Source: Amycolatopsis nivea
GTDB lineage: Bacteria; Actinomycetota; Actinomycetes; Mycobacteriales; Pseudonocardiaceae
Length of the DNA stretch: 64,000 nucleotides
Assembly: GCF_004522235.1 (NCBI RefSeq)
Contig: NZ_SDLT01000032.1
Coordinates: forward strand, 1 to 64,000
Direction of reading: 5' to 3'
Position numbers and translations under genes: made by a program. The notes beneath the pieces are model-generated. The model saw only the letters and a list, made by a program, of their open reading frames with translations, did not search any database and was not told the DNA's origin. Shown here in pieces: positions 23,699 to 30,265 of this stretch. Position 1 is the first letter of the stretch. Every line of letters starts with the position of its first letter.

Positions 23699-23719
23699 GT
23701 CTCGACTCGAGGTCGAGAC
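23699..23719. promoter_or_regulatory. hairpin between array units 1 and 2
   Basis: GTCTCGAC (23699-23706), 5-base loop TCGAG, GTCGAGAC (23712-23719). The hairpin is flanked by direct copies of ACTTCGGTCT at 23681 and 23718. It could be an attenuator, an RNA processing signal or an operator that separates unit 1 from the rest of the array. Confidence 0.5.
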
Positions 23720-23752
23720 TTCGGTCTTCGCAGATGAGAGGAGGTGCCCACA

Positions 23753-23773
23753 GTGCGGGACAACAACTGGTGA
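23753..23773 (+). CDS. array unit 2, peptide VRDNNW
   Basis: GTG start, GGAGG at 23740-23744 with 8-base spacing, stop TGA immediately after the Trp codon. It is the minimal form, six codons, and defines the essential core. Arg is encoded by CGG here, a synonymous change. Confidence 0.7.
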   Translation: MRDNNW

Positions 23774-23818
23774 ATGGGGCGAAGAAGGGAATCCGGGATG
23801 CGGAAAGGAGGGCTCGCG

Positions 23819-23845
23819 ATGCGCGACAACAACTGGACTCGGTGA
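23819..23845 (+). CDS. array unit 3, peptide MRDNNWTR
   Basis: ATG start, AAGGAGG at 23805-23811 with 7-base spacing, TGA stop. Eight codons, standard form; last Arg is CGG. Confidence 0.75.
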   Translation: MRDNNWTR

Positions 23846-23896
23846 GACGGCTGAAACCACTGCACGAAATGTGCGCGGAGGAGGTGAACAACTGCC

Positions 23897-23923
23897 ATGC
23901 GCGACAACAACTGGACTCGCTGA
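23897..23923 (+). CDS. array unit 4, peptide MRDNNWTR
   Basis: ATG start, GGAGGAGG at 23877-23884, 12-base gap, TGA stop. The gap contains a partial echo of the core (GTGAACAACTGCC), possibly a decayed earlier unit. Confidence 0.72.
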   Translation: MRDNNWTR

Positions 23924-23966
23924 ACGTGCTGAGTGCTGATCGTCGATCCGGAAGGGAGCTGCCGTC

Positions 23967-23993
23967 GTGCGCGACAACAACTGGACCCGCTGA
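23967..23993 (+). CDS. array unit 5, peptide VRDNNWTR
   Basis: GTG start, AAGGGAG at 23952-23958 with 8-base spacing, TGA stop. Standard eight-codon form. Confidence 0.75.
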   Translation: MRDNNWTR

Positions 23994-24037
23994 ATCCCAG
24001 CAACCACTGCCGTCAACTCGCGAAAGGAGCCGCTGCT

Positions 24038-24064
24038 GTGCGTGACAACAACTGGACTCGTTGA
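24038..24064 (+). CDS. array unit 6, peptide VRDNNWTR
   Basis: GTG start, AAAGGAG at 24023-24029 with 8-base spacing, TGA stop. Both Arg codons are CGT. First member of the strictly alternating part. Confidence 0.75.
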   Translation: MRDNNWTR

Positions 24065-24110
24065 GTTCCGCCGACCATCGCCCGTCGAGCCGTGAAGGGA
24101 GCCGCCCGCG

Positions 24111-24137
24111 ATGCGTGACAACAACTGGTCCCGCTGA
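24111..24137 (+). CDS. array unit 7, peptide MRDNNWSR
   Basis: ATG start, AAGGGAG at 24095-24101 with 9-base spacing, TGA stop. First unit with Ser in place of Thr after the Trp. Confidence 0.75.
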   Translation: MRDNNWSR

Positions 24138-24179
24138 ACCCCTGCAACCACCCGCCGAGCCGAGAAGGGAGCGGCCGTC

Positions 24180-24206
24180 GTGCGTGACAACAACTGGACC
24201 CGCTGA
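24180..24206 (+). CDS. array unit 8, peptide VRDNNWTR
   Basis: GTG start, AAGGGAG at 24165-24171 with 8-base spacing, TGA stop. Its following spacer is nearly the same as that after unit 10. Confidence 0.75.
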   Translation: MRDNNWTR

Positions 24207-24250
24207 ATCCCGCGACCACCGACCGCCCAACCGCAAAGGGAGCCGCCGCG

Positions 24251-24277
24251 ATGCGCGACAACAACTGGTCCTGCTGA
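24251..24277 (+). CDS. array unit 9, peptide MRDNNWSC
   Basis: ATG start, AAGGGAG at 24236-24242 with 8-base spacing, TGA stop. The last residue is Cys (TGC) where the other units carry Arg (CGC), a single-base change and the only cysteine in the array. Confidence 0.75.
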   Translation: MRDNNWSC

Positions 24278-24321
24278 GCCCCGCAACCACCGCCCGTCGA
24301 GCCAAGAAGGGAGCCGCCGCC

Positions 24322-24348
24322 GTGCGTGACAACAACTGGACCCGCTGA
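24322..24348 (+). CDS. array unit 10, peptide VRDNNWTR
   Basis: GTG start, AAGGGAG at 24307-24313 with 8-base spacing, TGA stop. Offset to unit 8 is 142 bases, reflecting dimer-wise duplication. Confidence 0.75.
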   Translation: MRDNNWTR

Positions 24349-24391
24349 ATCCCGCGACCACCGACCGCCCAACCGCGAAAGGAACCGCCCC

Positions 24392-24418
24392 ATGCGCGAC
24401 AACAACTGGTCCCGCTGA
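24392..24418 (+). CDS. array unit 11, peptide MRDNNWSR
   Basis: ATG start, AAAGGA at 24378-24383 with 8-base spacing, TGA stop. Ser-type unit, 141 bases after unit 9. Confidence 0.75.
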   Translation: MRDNNWSR

Positions 24419-24460
24419 CCCCCGCAACCACCGCCCCTCAAGCCAAGAAAGGAGCCCACC

Positions 24461-24487
24461 GTGCGCGACAACAACTGGACCCGCTGA
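24461..24487 (+). CDS. array unit 12, peptide VRDNNWTR
   Basis: GTG start, AAAGGAG at 24448-24454 with 6-base spacing, TGA stop. Thr-type unit, 139 bases after unit 10. Confidence 0.75.
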   Translation: MRDNNWTR

Positions 24488-24525
24488 CCCGGCCCCCAGC
24501 CCGCCCCACGAGGAGGTGAGAGGGC

Positions 24526-24549
24526 ATGCGTGACAACAACTGGACGTGA
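24526..24549 (+). CDS. array unit 13, peptide MRDNNWT
   Basis: ATG start, AGGAGG at 24511-24516 with 9-base spacing, TGA stop. It is the last unit and lacks the terminal Arg. Its preceding spacer differs from the alternating pair, and the convergent MFS gene ends 36 bases further on. Confidence 0.72.
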   Translation: MRDNNWT

Positions 24550-24584
24550 CCGAAGCCAGTCCCGCGGCGCACCCGTCCCGCGGA

Positions 24585-25835
24585 TTACGGCGCGGGAGGT
24601 GGGGTGGCCCCGTCGAGGGGAGTTCGGCGGGGCCGCACCGCGTGGTCCGCTCGCACCGCCCGCGTCCAGGCGATCCCGGCCAACGCGGCGCACCCTGCCC
24701 CGGCGACGGCGGCGATCGCGACCACCGTCGTCGGCGCGAAGGCCAGTGCCAGCGCGCCCGCGGCCGCGATCGTCAGGCCTTGCGCCGCCCGCAACGCCGC
24801 GATCGCGACTCCGATCACCTGGCCGCGCTGTTCCGGCGGCGCGGCGAGGCTGTACTGCACCTGGGTGATCAAGTCGTGCGCGGAGAACATCCCGGACACC
24901 GTCCAGACCGCGACGACCACCGGCAACGCGGGCGTCCAGCCGGTCGGCAGCAGGACAAGACTGCTCGCCACCGCGAGCGGGCCCAGCCACCGCACCTGCC
25001 GTGCCCGCGGCAACCGGCTGATCAGCAGCGCGCCGAGCAGCGTCCCGACCGGGTTCGCGACCAGCAGCCAGCCGAGCACGCCCGTGCCGCCGAGTTGCGC
25101 GGCCACGGGCACCGCCAAGCCCTCCGGCACCACGTAAAACCCGCAGCAGCACGCGATCGCCAGCAGCGACCGCAGTTTCCGGTCCCGCGCGACCAGCCGG
25201 CAACCAGCCTTCAGCGACGCCCATTGCGGCACGTGCGCGGTCACCTTCGAAACCGGGTACAGCCGCAATCCCCAGCGCAGCGCGGCTGCCGAGACCGCGA
25301 ACGTCACGGCGTCGGCCCACAGCGCGCCCGAAACCCCGAGCCACGCGACCACCGCGGCGCCCGCGCCGAAGCCGATCACCAGCGCGGCCTGGTACGTCGA
25401 GGAGAGAATCGCTTGACCGGTCGCCAGTTTCTCCTCGCCCAGCATGTCCGGCAGGACCGCTTGCCGAGCCGCCTGAAACGGTCCGGCCGCGAGTTGCACG
25501 ATCACGAGCAGTCCCGCGGCGACCGGCCAAGGCATGCCGGGGATCGCCATCAACGCGACCAGCAATGCGCGCACGACATCCGCGACCACGAGCACGGTCC
25601 GGCGCGGGAACCGGTCGGCGAGCCCGCCGAGCGCACCGCCGAGGAGGTCCGGCAAATAGGTGAGCGCGTACGTCCCGGCGGCCCAACCCGCGGACGCCGT
25701 TCGGTTGAACACCAACACAGTCAGCGCGACTCGTGCTAGTTGATCACCTGCCACCGACAATACGTGCGCGAGCCAGAGCGCACGAAATTCGCCCATCCGG
25801 AACACACTCCGGAAAGACGGCGCTGTCGTGGTCAT
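24585..25835 (-). CDS. MFS efflux transporter (EntS/macrolide-exporter-like)
   Basis: A 416-residue transporter with about 12 helices. The first loop motif LADRFPRRTVLVVADVVRALLVALMAI corresponds to the MFS motif A region, and the N-terminus FRALWLAHVLSVAGDQLARVALTVLVF matches the exporter group that includes EntS and MefA-like proteins. ATG 25835 is preferred over 25871 because it gives the usual short N-terminus. It ends facing the micro-ORF array. It could export the array peptides, but only the position suggests so; it may equally be an independent drug exporter. Confidence 0.88.
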   Translation of the reverse strand: MTTTAPSFRSVFRMGEFRALWLAHVLSVAGDQLARVALTVLVFNRTASAGWAAGTYALTYLPDLLGGALGGLADRFPRRTVLVVADVVRALLVALMAIPGMPWPVAAGLLVIVQLAAGPFQAARQAVLPDMLGEEKLATGQAILSSTYQAALVIGFGAGAAVVAWLGVSGALWADAVTFAVSAAALRWGLRLYPVSKVTAHVPQWASLKAGCRLVARDRKLRSLLAIACCCGFYVVPEGLAVPVAAQLGGTGVLGWLLVANPVGTLLGALLISRLPRARQVRWLGPLAVASSLVLLPTGWTPALPVVVAVWTVSGMFSAHDLITQVQYSLAAPPEQRGQVIGVAIAALRAAQGLTIAAAGALALAFAPTTVVAIAAVAGAGCAALAGIAWTRAVRADHAVRPRRTPLDGATPPPAP

Positions 25836-25971
25836 GTGCTCACCCTGTCGTGACTCGGCCACCCGGAGCAACCCCGGCCTGGCGCGGGTGGGTCGCGGAT
25901 CAGGCTCCGGCCGTCCGTGGAAAACTGGGTGATCGCCGTCCGTGGATGATGTCGCACCGAAGGGTTTTCCG

Positions 25972-27468
25972 TTGACCGAGGAGAGCCGGCAGGTCGCCGG
26001 TCGCTACGAGCTCGTCGAACTGATCGGCAGCGGCGCGATGGGGATGGTCTGGCGCGGGGAGGACAAGATCCTCGGCCGCGTCGTCGCGGTGAAGGAACTC
26101 CTCATGCCCGTGAACCAGGGCGAGGACAAGGTCGAGGAAGCCCGCAACCGCGCCATGCGCGAGGCCCGCATCGCCGCCCGGCTGCAGCATCCGAACGCCA
26201 TTTCGGTCTTCAACGTGGTCGAGCACGAGGACCGTCCGTGGCTGATCATGGAGTACCTGCCTTCGCGCAGCCTCGCGGTGAAACTGCGCGAGGACGGCCC
26301 GCTGACCGTCGACGAGGCGATCCCGTTCGCGGTGCAGCTGGCGGGCGTGCTCGCCGCCGCGCACCGGGCGGGCATCGTGCACCGCGACGTCAAACCGGGC
26401 AACGTCCTGCTCGGCGACGACGGCAGCACGGTCAAGGTGACCGACTTCGGCATTTCCCGCGCGGTCGGCGACGTCACGCTCACCGCGACCGGCGAAATCT
26501 CCGGCACGCCCGCGTTCCTCGCGCCCGAGGTCGCCCGCGGCGAGGAAGCGACGTTCGCCTCCGACGTGTTCGCCCTCGGCGCGACGCTGTACATGGCGGT
26601 GGAGGGCGACCCGCCGTTCGGCACCGCGGACAACGCGATCGCCTTGCTGTACCGGGTTTCCAGCGGTTCGATCAACCCGCCGAAACAGGCCGGGAAGCTG
26701 GAGCCGCTGCTGCTGAAGCTGCTGGAGCTCAAGCCGGAGGACCGGCCGTCGATGGCTGAGGTCGTCACGGAACTGCGCAAACTCGACGGCGGCGTCACCC
26801 CGGTCGTGGCGGTCCCGGAACCGCCGACCCTTCCGGACGCTAAGCCGCCGGTCGTGCCCACCACGGTCGCGGTTCCGGCCGCGGGCGCCGCCGCGCCGCC
26901 CGCGGGTTCGGACCGAAGACGCCGCGGGATGATCTTCGCTGGGGCGGGCGCGCTGCTTGTCGTGATCGCCGTGATCGTCACTGTCGTCCTCACCCGCGAC
27001 CACGGGGGCGAAAACCCGTCCGCGAACCCGCCGCCCGCCGCCGAGAGCTCCGCGGCTTCCAACGCTCCGGGGACCTCGTCCGCGTCGCAGCCGTCACCGT
27101 CGACGCAGCCGTCGGCGCCGTCCTCGTCGAGCAGCCCTCCGTCGTCGAGTTCCGCGGCGAACTCGCCGGACGCGATGGCTTCCGCGCTGCGTGCCTACTT
27201 CTCGTACCTGCCGAGCAATCTGGAAGCCGGCTGGGCGATGATCAGCGACAAGTTCCGTGCCGCGCACAAAAATCAGACTTTCGACGAGTACAAGGCGTGG
27301 TGGAGCCGGTTCAGTTCGGTGACCGCGAACGACGTGAAGGTCACCGGTGAGAACACGCTCACCGCGGTGATCACCTATCACCGCGCCGGCGGCGGCCCGA
27401 CGACCGAGACGCACCGCTACACGATGTCGCAGCGCAACGGCACCTGGCAGATCGACGTGGAGAACTAG
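25972..27468 (+). CDS. membrane-anchored Ser/Thr protein kinase (PknB-like)
   Basis: A 498-residue Hanks-type kinase. Catalytic features: glycine loop IGSGAMG (about residues 18-24), ATP-anchoring lysine K41 in AVKEL, HRDVKPGN at 137-144, DFG at 158-160, and GTPAFLAPEVARG as the P+1 region. A single transmembrane helix occupies residues 320-341, followed by a Ser/Pro-rich linker and an extracellular globular domain of about 100 residues, without PASTA repeats. TTG 25972 is chosen because GAAGGG lies 7 bases upstream; GTG 25942 has no ribosome binding site. The signal sensed is unknown. The 3' end overlaps the convergent HAD gene by 4 bases. Confidence 0.92.
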   Translation: MTEESRQVAGRYELVELIGSGAMGMVWRGEDKILGRVVAVKELLMPVNQGEDKVEEARNRAMREARIAARLQHPNAISVFNVVEHEDRPWLIMEYLPSRSLAVKLREDGPLTVDEAIPFAVQLAGVLAAAHRAGIVHRDVKPGNVLLGDDGSTVKVTDFGISRAVGDVTLTATGEISGTPAFLAPEVARGEEATFASDVFALGATLYMAVEGDPPFGTADNAIALLYRVSSGSINPPKQAGKLEPLLLKLLELKPEDRPSMAEVVTELRKLDGGVTPVVAVPEPPTLPDAKPPVVPTTVAVPAAGAAAPPAGSDRRRRGMIFAGAGALLVVIAVIVTVVLTRDHGGENPSANPPPAAESSAASNAPGTSSASQPSPSTQPSAPSSSSSPPSSSSAANSPDAMASALRAYFSYLPSNLEAGWAMISDKFRAAHKNQTFDEYKAWWSRFSSVTANDVKVTGENTLTAVITYHRAGGGPTTETHRYTMSQRNGTWQIDVEN

Positions 27469-28043
27469 CTCTCGAGCAGCAGCGCGATCGCGGCGGCGGG
27501 TTCGCGGTCCGGGCCGACTCGCACGGTGCGCAATCCGGCGGACCGGGCGGGTCCGACGTCCGCGCCGACGAACCAGGCGTCGTCCAGCGTGGTCTCGCAG
27601 CGTTCGGCGACGAGCCCGTACAGCTTCGGGTCCGATGTGGACAGTCCGTCCGGCCCGGCGAGCGCCCAGCCGTCCACGAGTCCGGCGATTCCGGTGCACA
27701 GCAGCGTGGACAGCTGCGGTTCGCCCTCGCCGAGGACGCCGATCCGCCAGCCCGCCGCGCGCAGCCGGGGCAATCCGGCCAGCACGCCTGGCGCGGCCGG
27801 GACGAGGGCGGGATGGCGTTCGCGGTAGGCGTCTTCGAGATCGGGTTCTTGCAGGTCGAAGCGCTCGCGAAGGTTTTTGAAGAACGTCGCCCGGTCGGCG
27901 CGCCCGCGGTCGTCGGCGGTGATGAGCCACGCGGCGTCCGCGTCGGCGAGCCGGTGTTCCGCGCAGAACTCCCACGCCCAGCGGCGGAATCCCTCCGCGC
28001 GATCGACGAGCGTGGTGTCGAGGTCGAACAGGACGAGCCGCAC
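27465..28043 (-). CDS. HAD-superfamily hydrolase
   Basis: A 192-residue haloacid-dehalogenase-type phosphatase. Motif I is FDLDTTLVDR (nucleophile D7, with D9), motif II lies in WRIGVLGEGEPQ (Gly replaces the usual Ser/Thr after the hydrophobic strand), motif III is K in TSDPKLYGLVAERC, and motif IV reads DDAWFVGADVGPARSAGLRTV. A helical cap sits between motifs I and II. The substrate is unknown; it is probably a small phosphoester. The gene is convergent with the kinase. Confidence 0.88.
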   Translation of the reverse strand: MRLVLFDLDTTLVDRAEGFRRWAWEFCAEHRLADADAAWLITADDRGRADRATFFKNLRERFDLQEPDLEDAYRERHPALVPAAPGVLAGLPRLRAAGWRIGVLGEGEPQLSTLLCTGIAGLVDGWALAGPDGLSTSDPKLYGLVAERCETTLDDAWFVGADVGPARSAGLRTVRVGPDREPAAAIALLLES

Positions 28044-28145
28044 GGGGGAGAGGTTAGCGCGTTCCGTCCGTGTTCCGTCCGGGCTTCGGGAGATTTTTCT
28101 ACTCCGTTCGAGTGAACGGATCGCGGTTTTTGTCGGTGTTCGATG

Positions 28146-28159
28146 CGAACATATGTTCG
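28146..28159. promoter_or_regulatory. LexA (SOS) box at the dinB start
   Basis: CGAACATATGTTCG fits the actinobacterial LexA consensus GAAC-N4-GTTC flanked by C and G. It overlaps the ATG of the polymerase IV gene, so LexA binding would block its expression until DNA damage. Binding is inferred from consensus. Confidence 0.75.
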
Positions 28160-29370
28160 TGACGAGCGAAGGACCGATCCTCCACGCCGATCTCGACGCG
28201 TTCTACGCCTCGGTCGAGCAGCGCGACGATCCCCGGCTGCGCGGCAGGCCGGTGATCGTGGGCGGTGGCGTGGTGCTGGCCGCGAGCTACGAGGCCAAGG
28301 CGTTGGGCGTGCGCACCGCGATGGGCGGGGCGCAGGCCAGGAGGTTGTGCCCGCATGCCGTGGTGGTGCCGCCGCGGATGCCGGTCTACAGCGCGGCGAG
28401 CAAGGCGGTGTTCGAGGTGTTCCGGCAGACGACGCCGGCGGTGGAAGGAGTGTCGATAGACGAAGCTTTCTTGGACGTAGGCGGTCTGCGGCGGATCGCG
28501 GGACGTCCGTCGGAGATCGCGCTGCTCCTGCGCGCGGAGGTGCTGGCGCAGGTCGGGCTGCCGATCACGGTAGGGGTGGCGCGCACGAAGTTCCTGGCGA
28601 AGGTGGCGAGCGGCGTCGCGAAACCGGACGGTTTGCTGGTGGTGCCGCCAGATCAGGAGCTGGAATTCCTGCACCCGCTGCCGGTGGAGCGGTTGTGGGG
28701 AGTGGGAAAGGTGACGTCGGCGAAGCTGCGGGAACGCGGCGTCCGCACCGTGCGCCAGGTCGCCGAACTGCCCGAAGCTGCGCTGATCTCCATGTTGGGC
28801 CCAGGTTCGGGCCGTCACCTGCACGCCTTGGCACACGGCCGCGACCCGCGCGCGGTTCAACCAGGAAAACGTCGCCGCTCAATCGGTTCGCAACGTGCTC
28901 TGGGTCGCCGCTCCCGCTCGCCGGCCGAGTTGGACGAGATCGTGGTGTCCATTGTGGACCGACTGGCCCGTCGGCTGCGCGGCGCGTCACGGGTATGCCG
29001 GACGGTGGTGCTGCGAATGCGCTTCGCGGACTTCACTCGCGCCACGAGGTCGCACACGCTCGCCGACAGCACCGACCACACGGAAACCTTGCTGTGCGCC
29101 GCCCGCGGCCTGCTGTCCGCGGCGCAACCGCTGGTGTACGACCGGGGTTTGACGTTGCTGGGCCTGTCGTTCTCGAACCTCGACAGCCACGGCGCGGTGC
29201 AGTTGGCGCTGCCGCTGGATCAACCGTCCAGCCCAGCGCTGTCCGCGGAGGCGACTGCGCTGGACTCAGCAGTGGACGCGCTACGAGACCGCTTCGGCGC
29301 GGCCGCGCTGACCCGAGCGGCGCTGCTGAGCCATGAAGCGGGGATGGAGATGCCTATGCTGCCGGACTAA
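28153..29370 (+). CDS. dinB: DNA polymerase IV, Y family
   Basis: A 405-residue error-prone translesion polymerase. N-terminal palm motif ILHADLDAFYASVEQRDDP with the metal aspartates, steric-gate tyrosine region VILAASYEAKALGVRTAM, second catalytic site VEGVSIDEAFLDV, fingers ITVGVARTKFLAKVAS, helix-hairpin-helix LWGVGKVTSAKL, and little-finger domain beginning KRRRSIGSQRALGRR. The C-terminus lacks an evident beta-clamp QLxLF box in the last residues, although VQLALPL at about residue 348 could serve. ATG 28153 overlaps a LexA box, so it is SOS-regulated. An alternative inverted repeat CCGTTC-GAGT-GAACGG lies at 28104-28119. Confidence 0.95.
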   Translation: MFVTSEGPILHADLDAFYASVEQRDDPRLRGRPVIVGGGVVLAASYEAKALGVRTAMGGAQARRLCPHAVVVPPRMPVYSAASKAVFEVFRQTTPAVEGVSIDEAFLDVGGLRRIAGRPSEIALLLRAEVLAQVGLPITVGVARTKFLAKVASGVAKPDGLLVVPPDQELEFLHPLPVERLWGVGKVTSAKLRERGVRTVRQVAELPEAALISMLGPGSGRHLHALAHGRDPRAVQPGKRRRSIGSQRALGRRSRSPAELDEIVVSIVDRLARRLRGASRVCRTVVLRMRFADFTRATRSHTLADSTDHTETLLCAARGLLSAAQPLVYDRGLTLLGLSFSNLDSHGAVQLALPLDQPSSPALSAEATALDSAVDALRDRFGAAALTRAALLSHEAGMEMPMLPD

Positions 29371-30265
29371 TCGAATGCGGTGGTCCCGCGGACGCTTCGC
29401 CGTGGGTCCGGACGACTTTGCACGACAGCACGCTCCGCGTGCGAGAGTGCGGGAGGTCGTTGCCCGGCATCAGGAATGGATGCTTGTGCTGCCGGATCTA
29501 GTGAGCGTGGTGGTTCCGCGAGGGCTGGTACCCGAACCGGGCGGGCAATCCCGGGACGGCTGGAGGCTGGGCGGAATTTGGCTGGCCGGGATCTGCGTGC
29601 GGTGGCTTGCGCCGACCCGATATGGCTGAACTTGGCCGCAGTCGGATGGTTGCGCTTGGCCGCAGTCGGAGAGCGCGCTCCGGGTGGCCGTTCTTCGGAT
29701 CCGGTATGGACTGGCTCGGTTTCGGCGGTGCCACCGAAACCGGTGCCTAGTCCAGCCGCCTCTCTGCAGTCGCCGGGCCAGGGTGACGCGGCACCTGGAG
29801 GAGATGCTGCGCGGTCATTGGGTCCGGTGTTGTGGGTGCTGGGCGGGGCGGCTGCCGGAGGGCGAGGTCCTGTGTGGCTCCGGGGATCCGGTGCTGCGGG
29901 TGCTCGGTCAGTGGCTCCTGAAGAACCAGGTGCCGAGTACCGGGGAATCCTGTTGCTGCGGGCAGCGAGTGGGGCGACGACTGGACGAACAGGTGCGGCG
30001 TGCCCCAGGAAACACGAACAGGTGCGGCATGCCTCGGGAAACCCCGGAGCTGCGGTTGCTGGGCCGGTGCGGTTCCGGTGAGCTGATCTTGTTCAGGCTC
30101 AACGTCGTTGACCGCGGTCGTCGCCCGCGGGCGTCCGTGGTCTGTTCCGGTCATCGCACGCGCGGGCGGGGGAGTGCCGAGGCACAATCCCCCCCCCGCC
30201 CGGCAAGGTCTATGCGAGACGCAGGCCGTTCCAGGGCACGGAAACAGGTCTTCGCCCGGAAGCCG
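29371..30265. other. about 0.9 kb non-coding region with short direct repeats
   Basis: No open reading frame here has a convincing ribosome binding site, family motif or codon pattern; readings on both strands are Gly/Arg/Pro-rich shadows. Short duplications are visible: TTGGCCGCAGTCGGA at about 29632 and 29656, GAACAGGTGCGGC-GTGCC at about 29988 and 30016, and repeated CTGCGGGTGCT/CTGTTGCTGCGGG phrases. This suggests decayed or repeat-expanded intergenic DNA after dinB. Confidence 0.5.

Larger units (their letters stand above)
23636..24549 (+). repeat. tandem array of 13 micro-ORFs encoding RDNNW peptides
   Basis: Thirteen units with a typical period of 65-78 bases (the first interval is 104). 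Each has a purine-rich ribosome binding site, a 6-12 base gap, ATG or GTG, an Arg codon, the invariant GACAACAACTGG (Asp-Asn-Asn-Trp), 0-4 further codons and TGA. The Arg codon varies CGC/CGT/CGG synonymously while the 12-nt core never varies. Spacings are not multiples of three, so units are not one polyprotein. From unit 6 on, GTG/Thr units and ATG/Ser units alternate, with spacers alternating too (dimer period about 140). No strong terminator follows before the convergent MFS gene. Confidence 0.9.

Noticed and set aside
23636..24549. CRISPR array
   Set aside because: The constant part is a 12-nt core with start and stop codons, spacers are not unique but alternate and contain ribosome binding sites, and no cas gene is in the window.
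24577..24596. CCCGCG/CGCGGG hairpin as terminator of the array
   Set aside because: Only 6 bp, no T run, and it overlaps the end of the MFS coding sequence; too weak to call.
22047..25686. Long minus-strand reading frames across the array with repeated QLLSRT/SSCCHA phrases (up to 794 codons)
   Set aside because: They are the reverse complement of the repeated GACAACAACTGG core. They lack start signals, overlap the GGDEF and MFS genes in other frames, and are repetitive only because the plus-strand array is.
28104..28119. CCGTTC-GAGT-GAACGG as a second LexA box
   Set aside because: Half-sites are in the inverted order (GTTC...GAAC rather than GAAC...GTTC), so it does not fit the LexA consensus.
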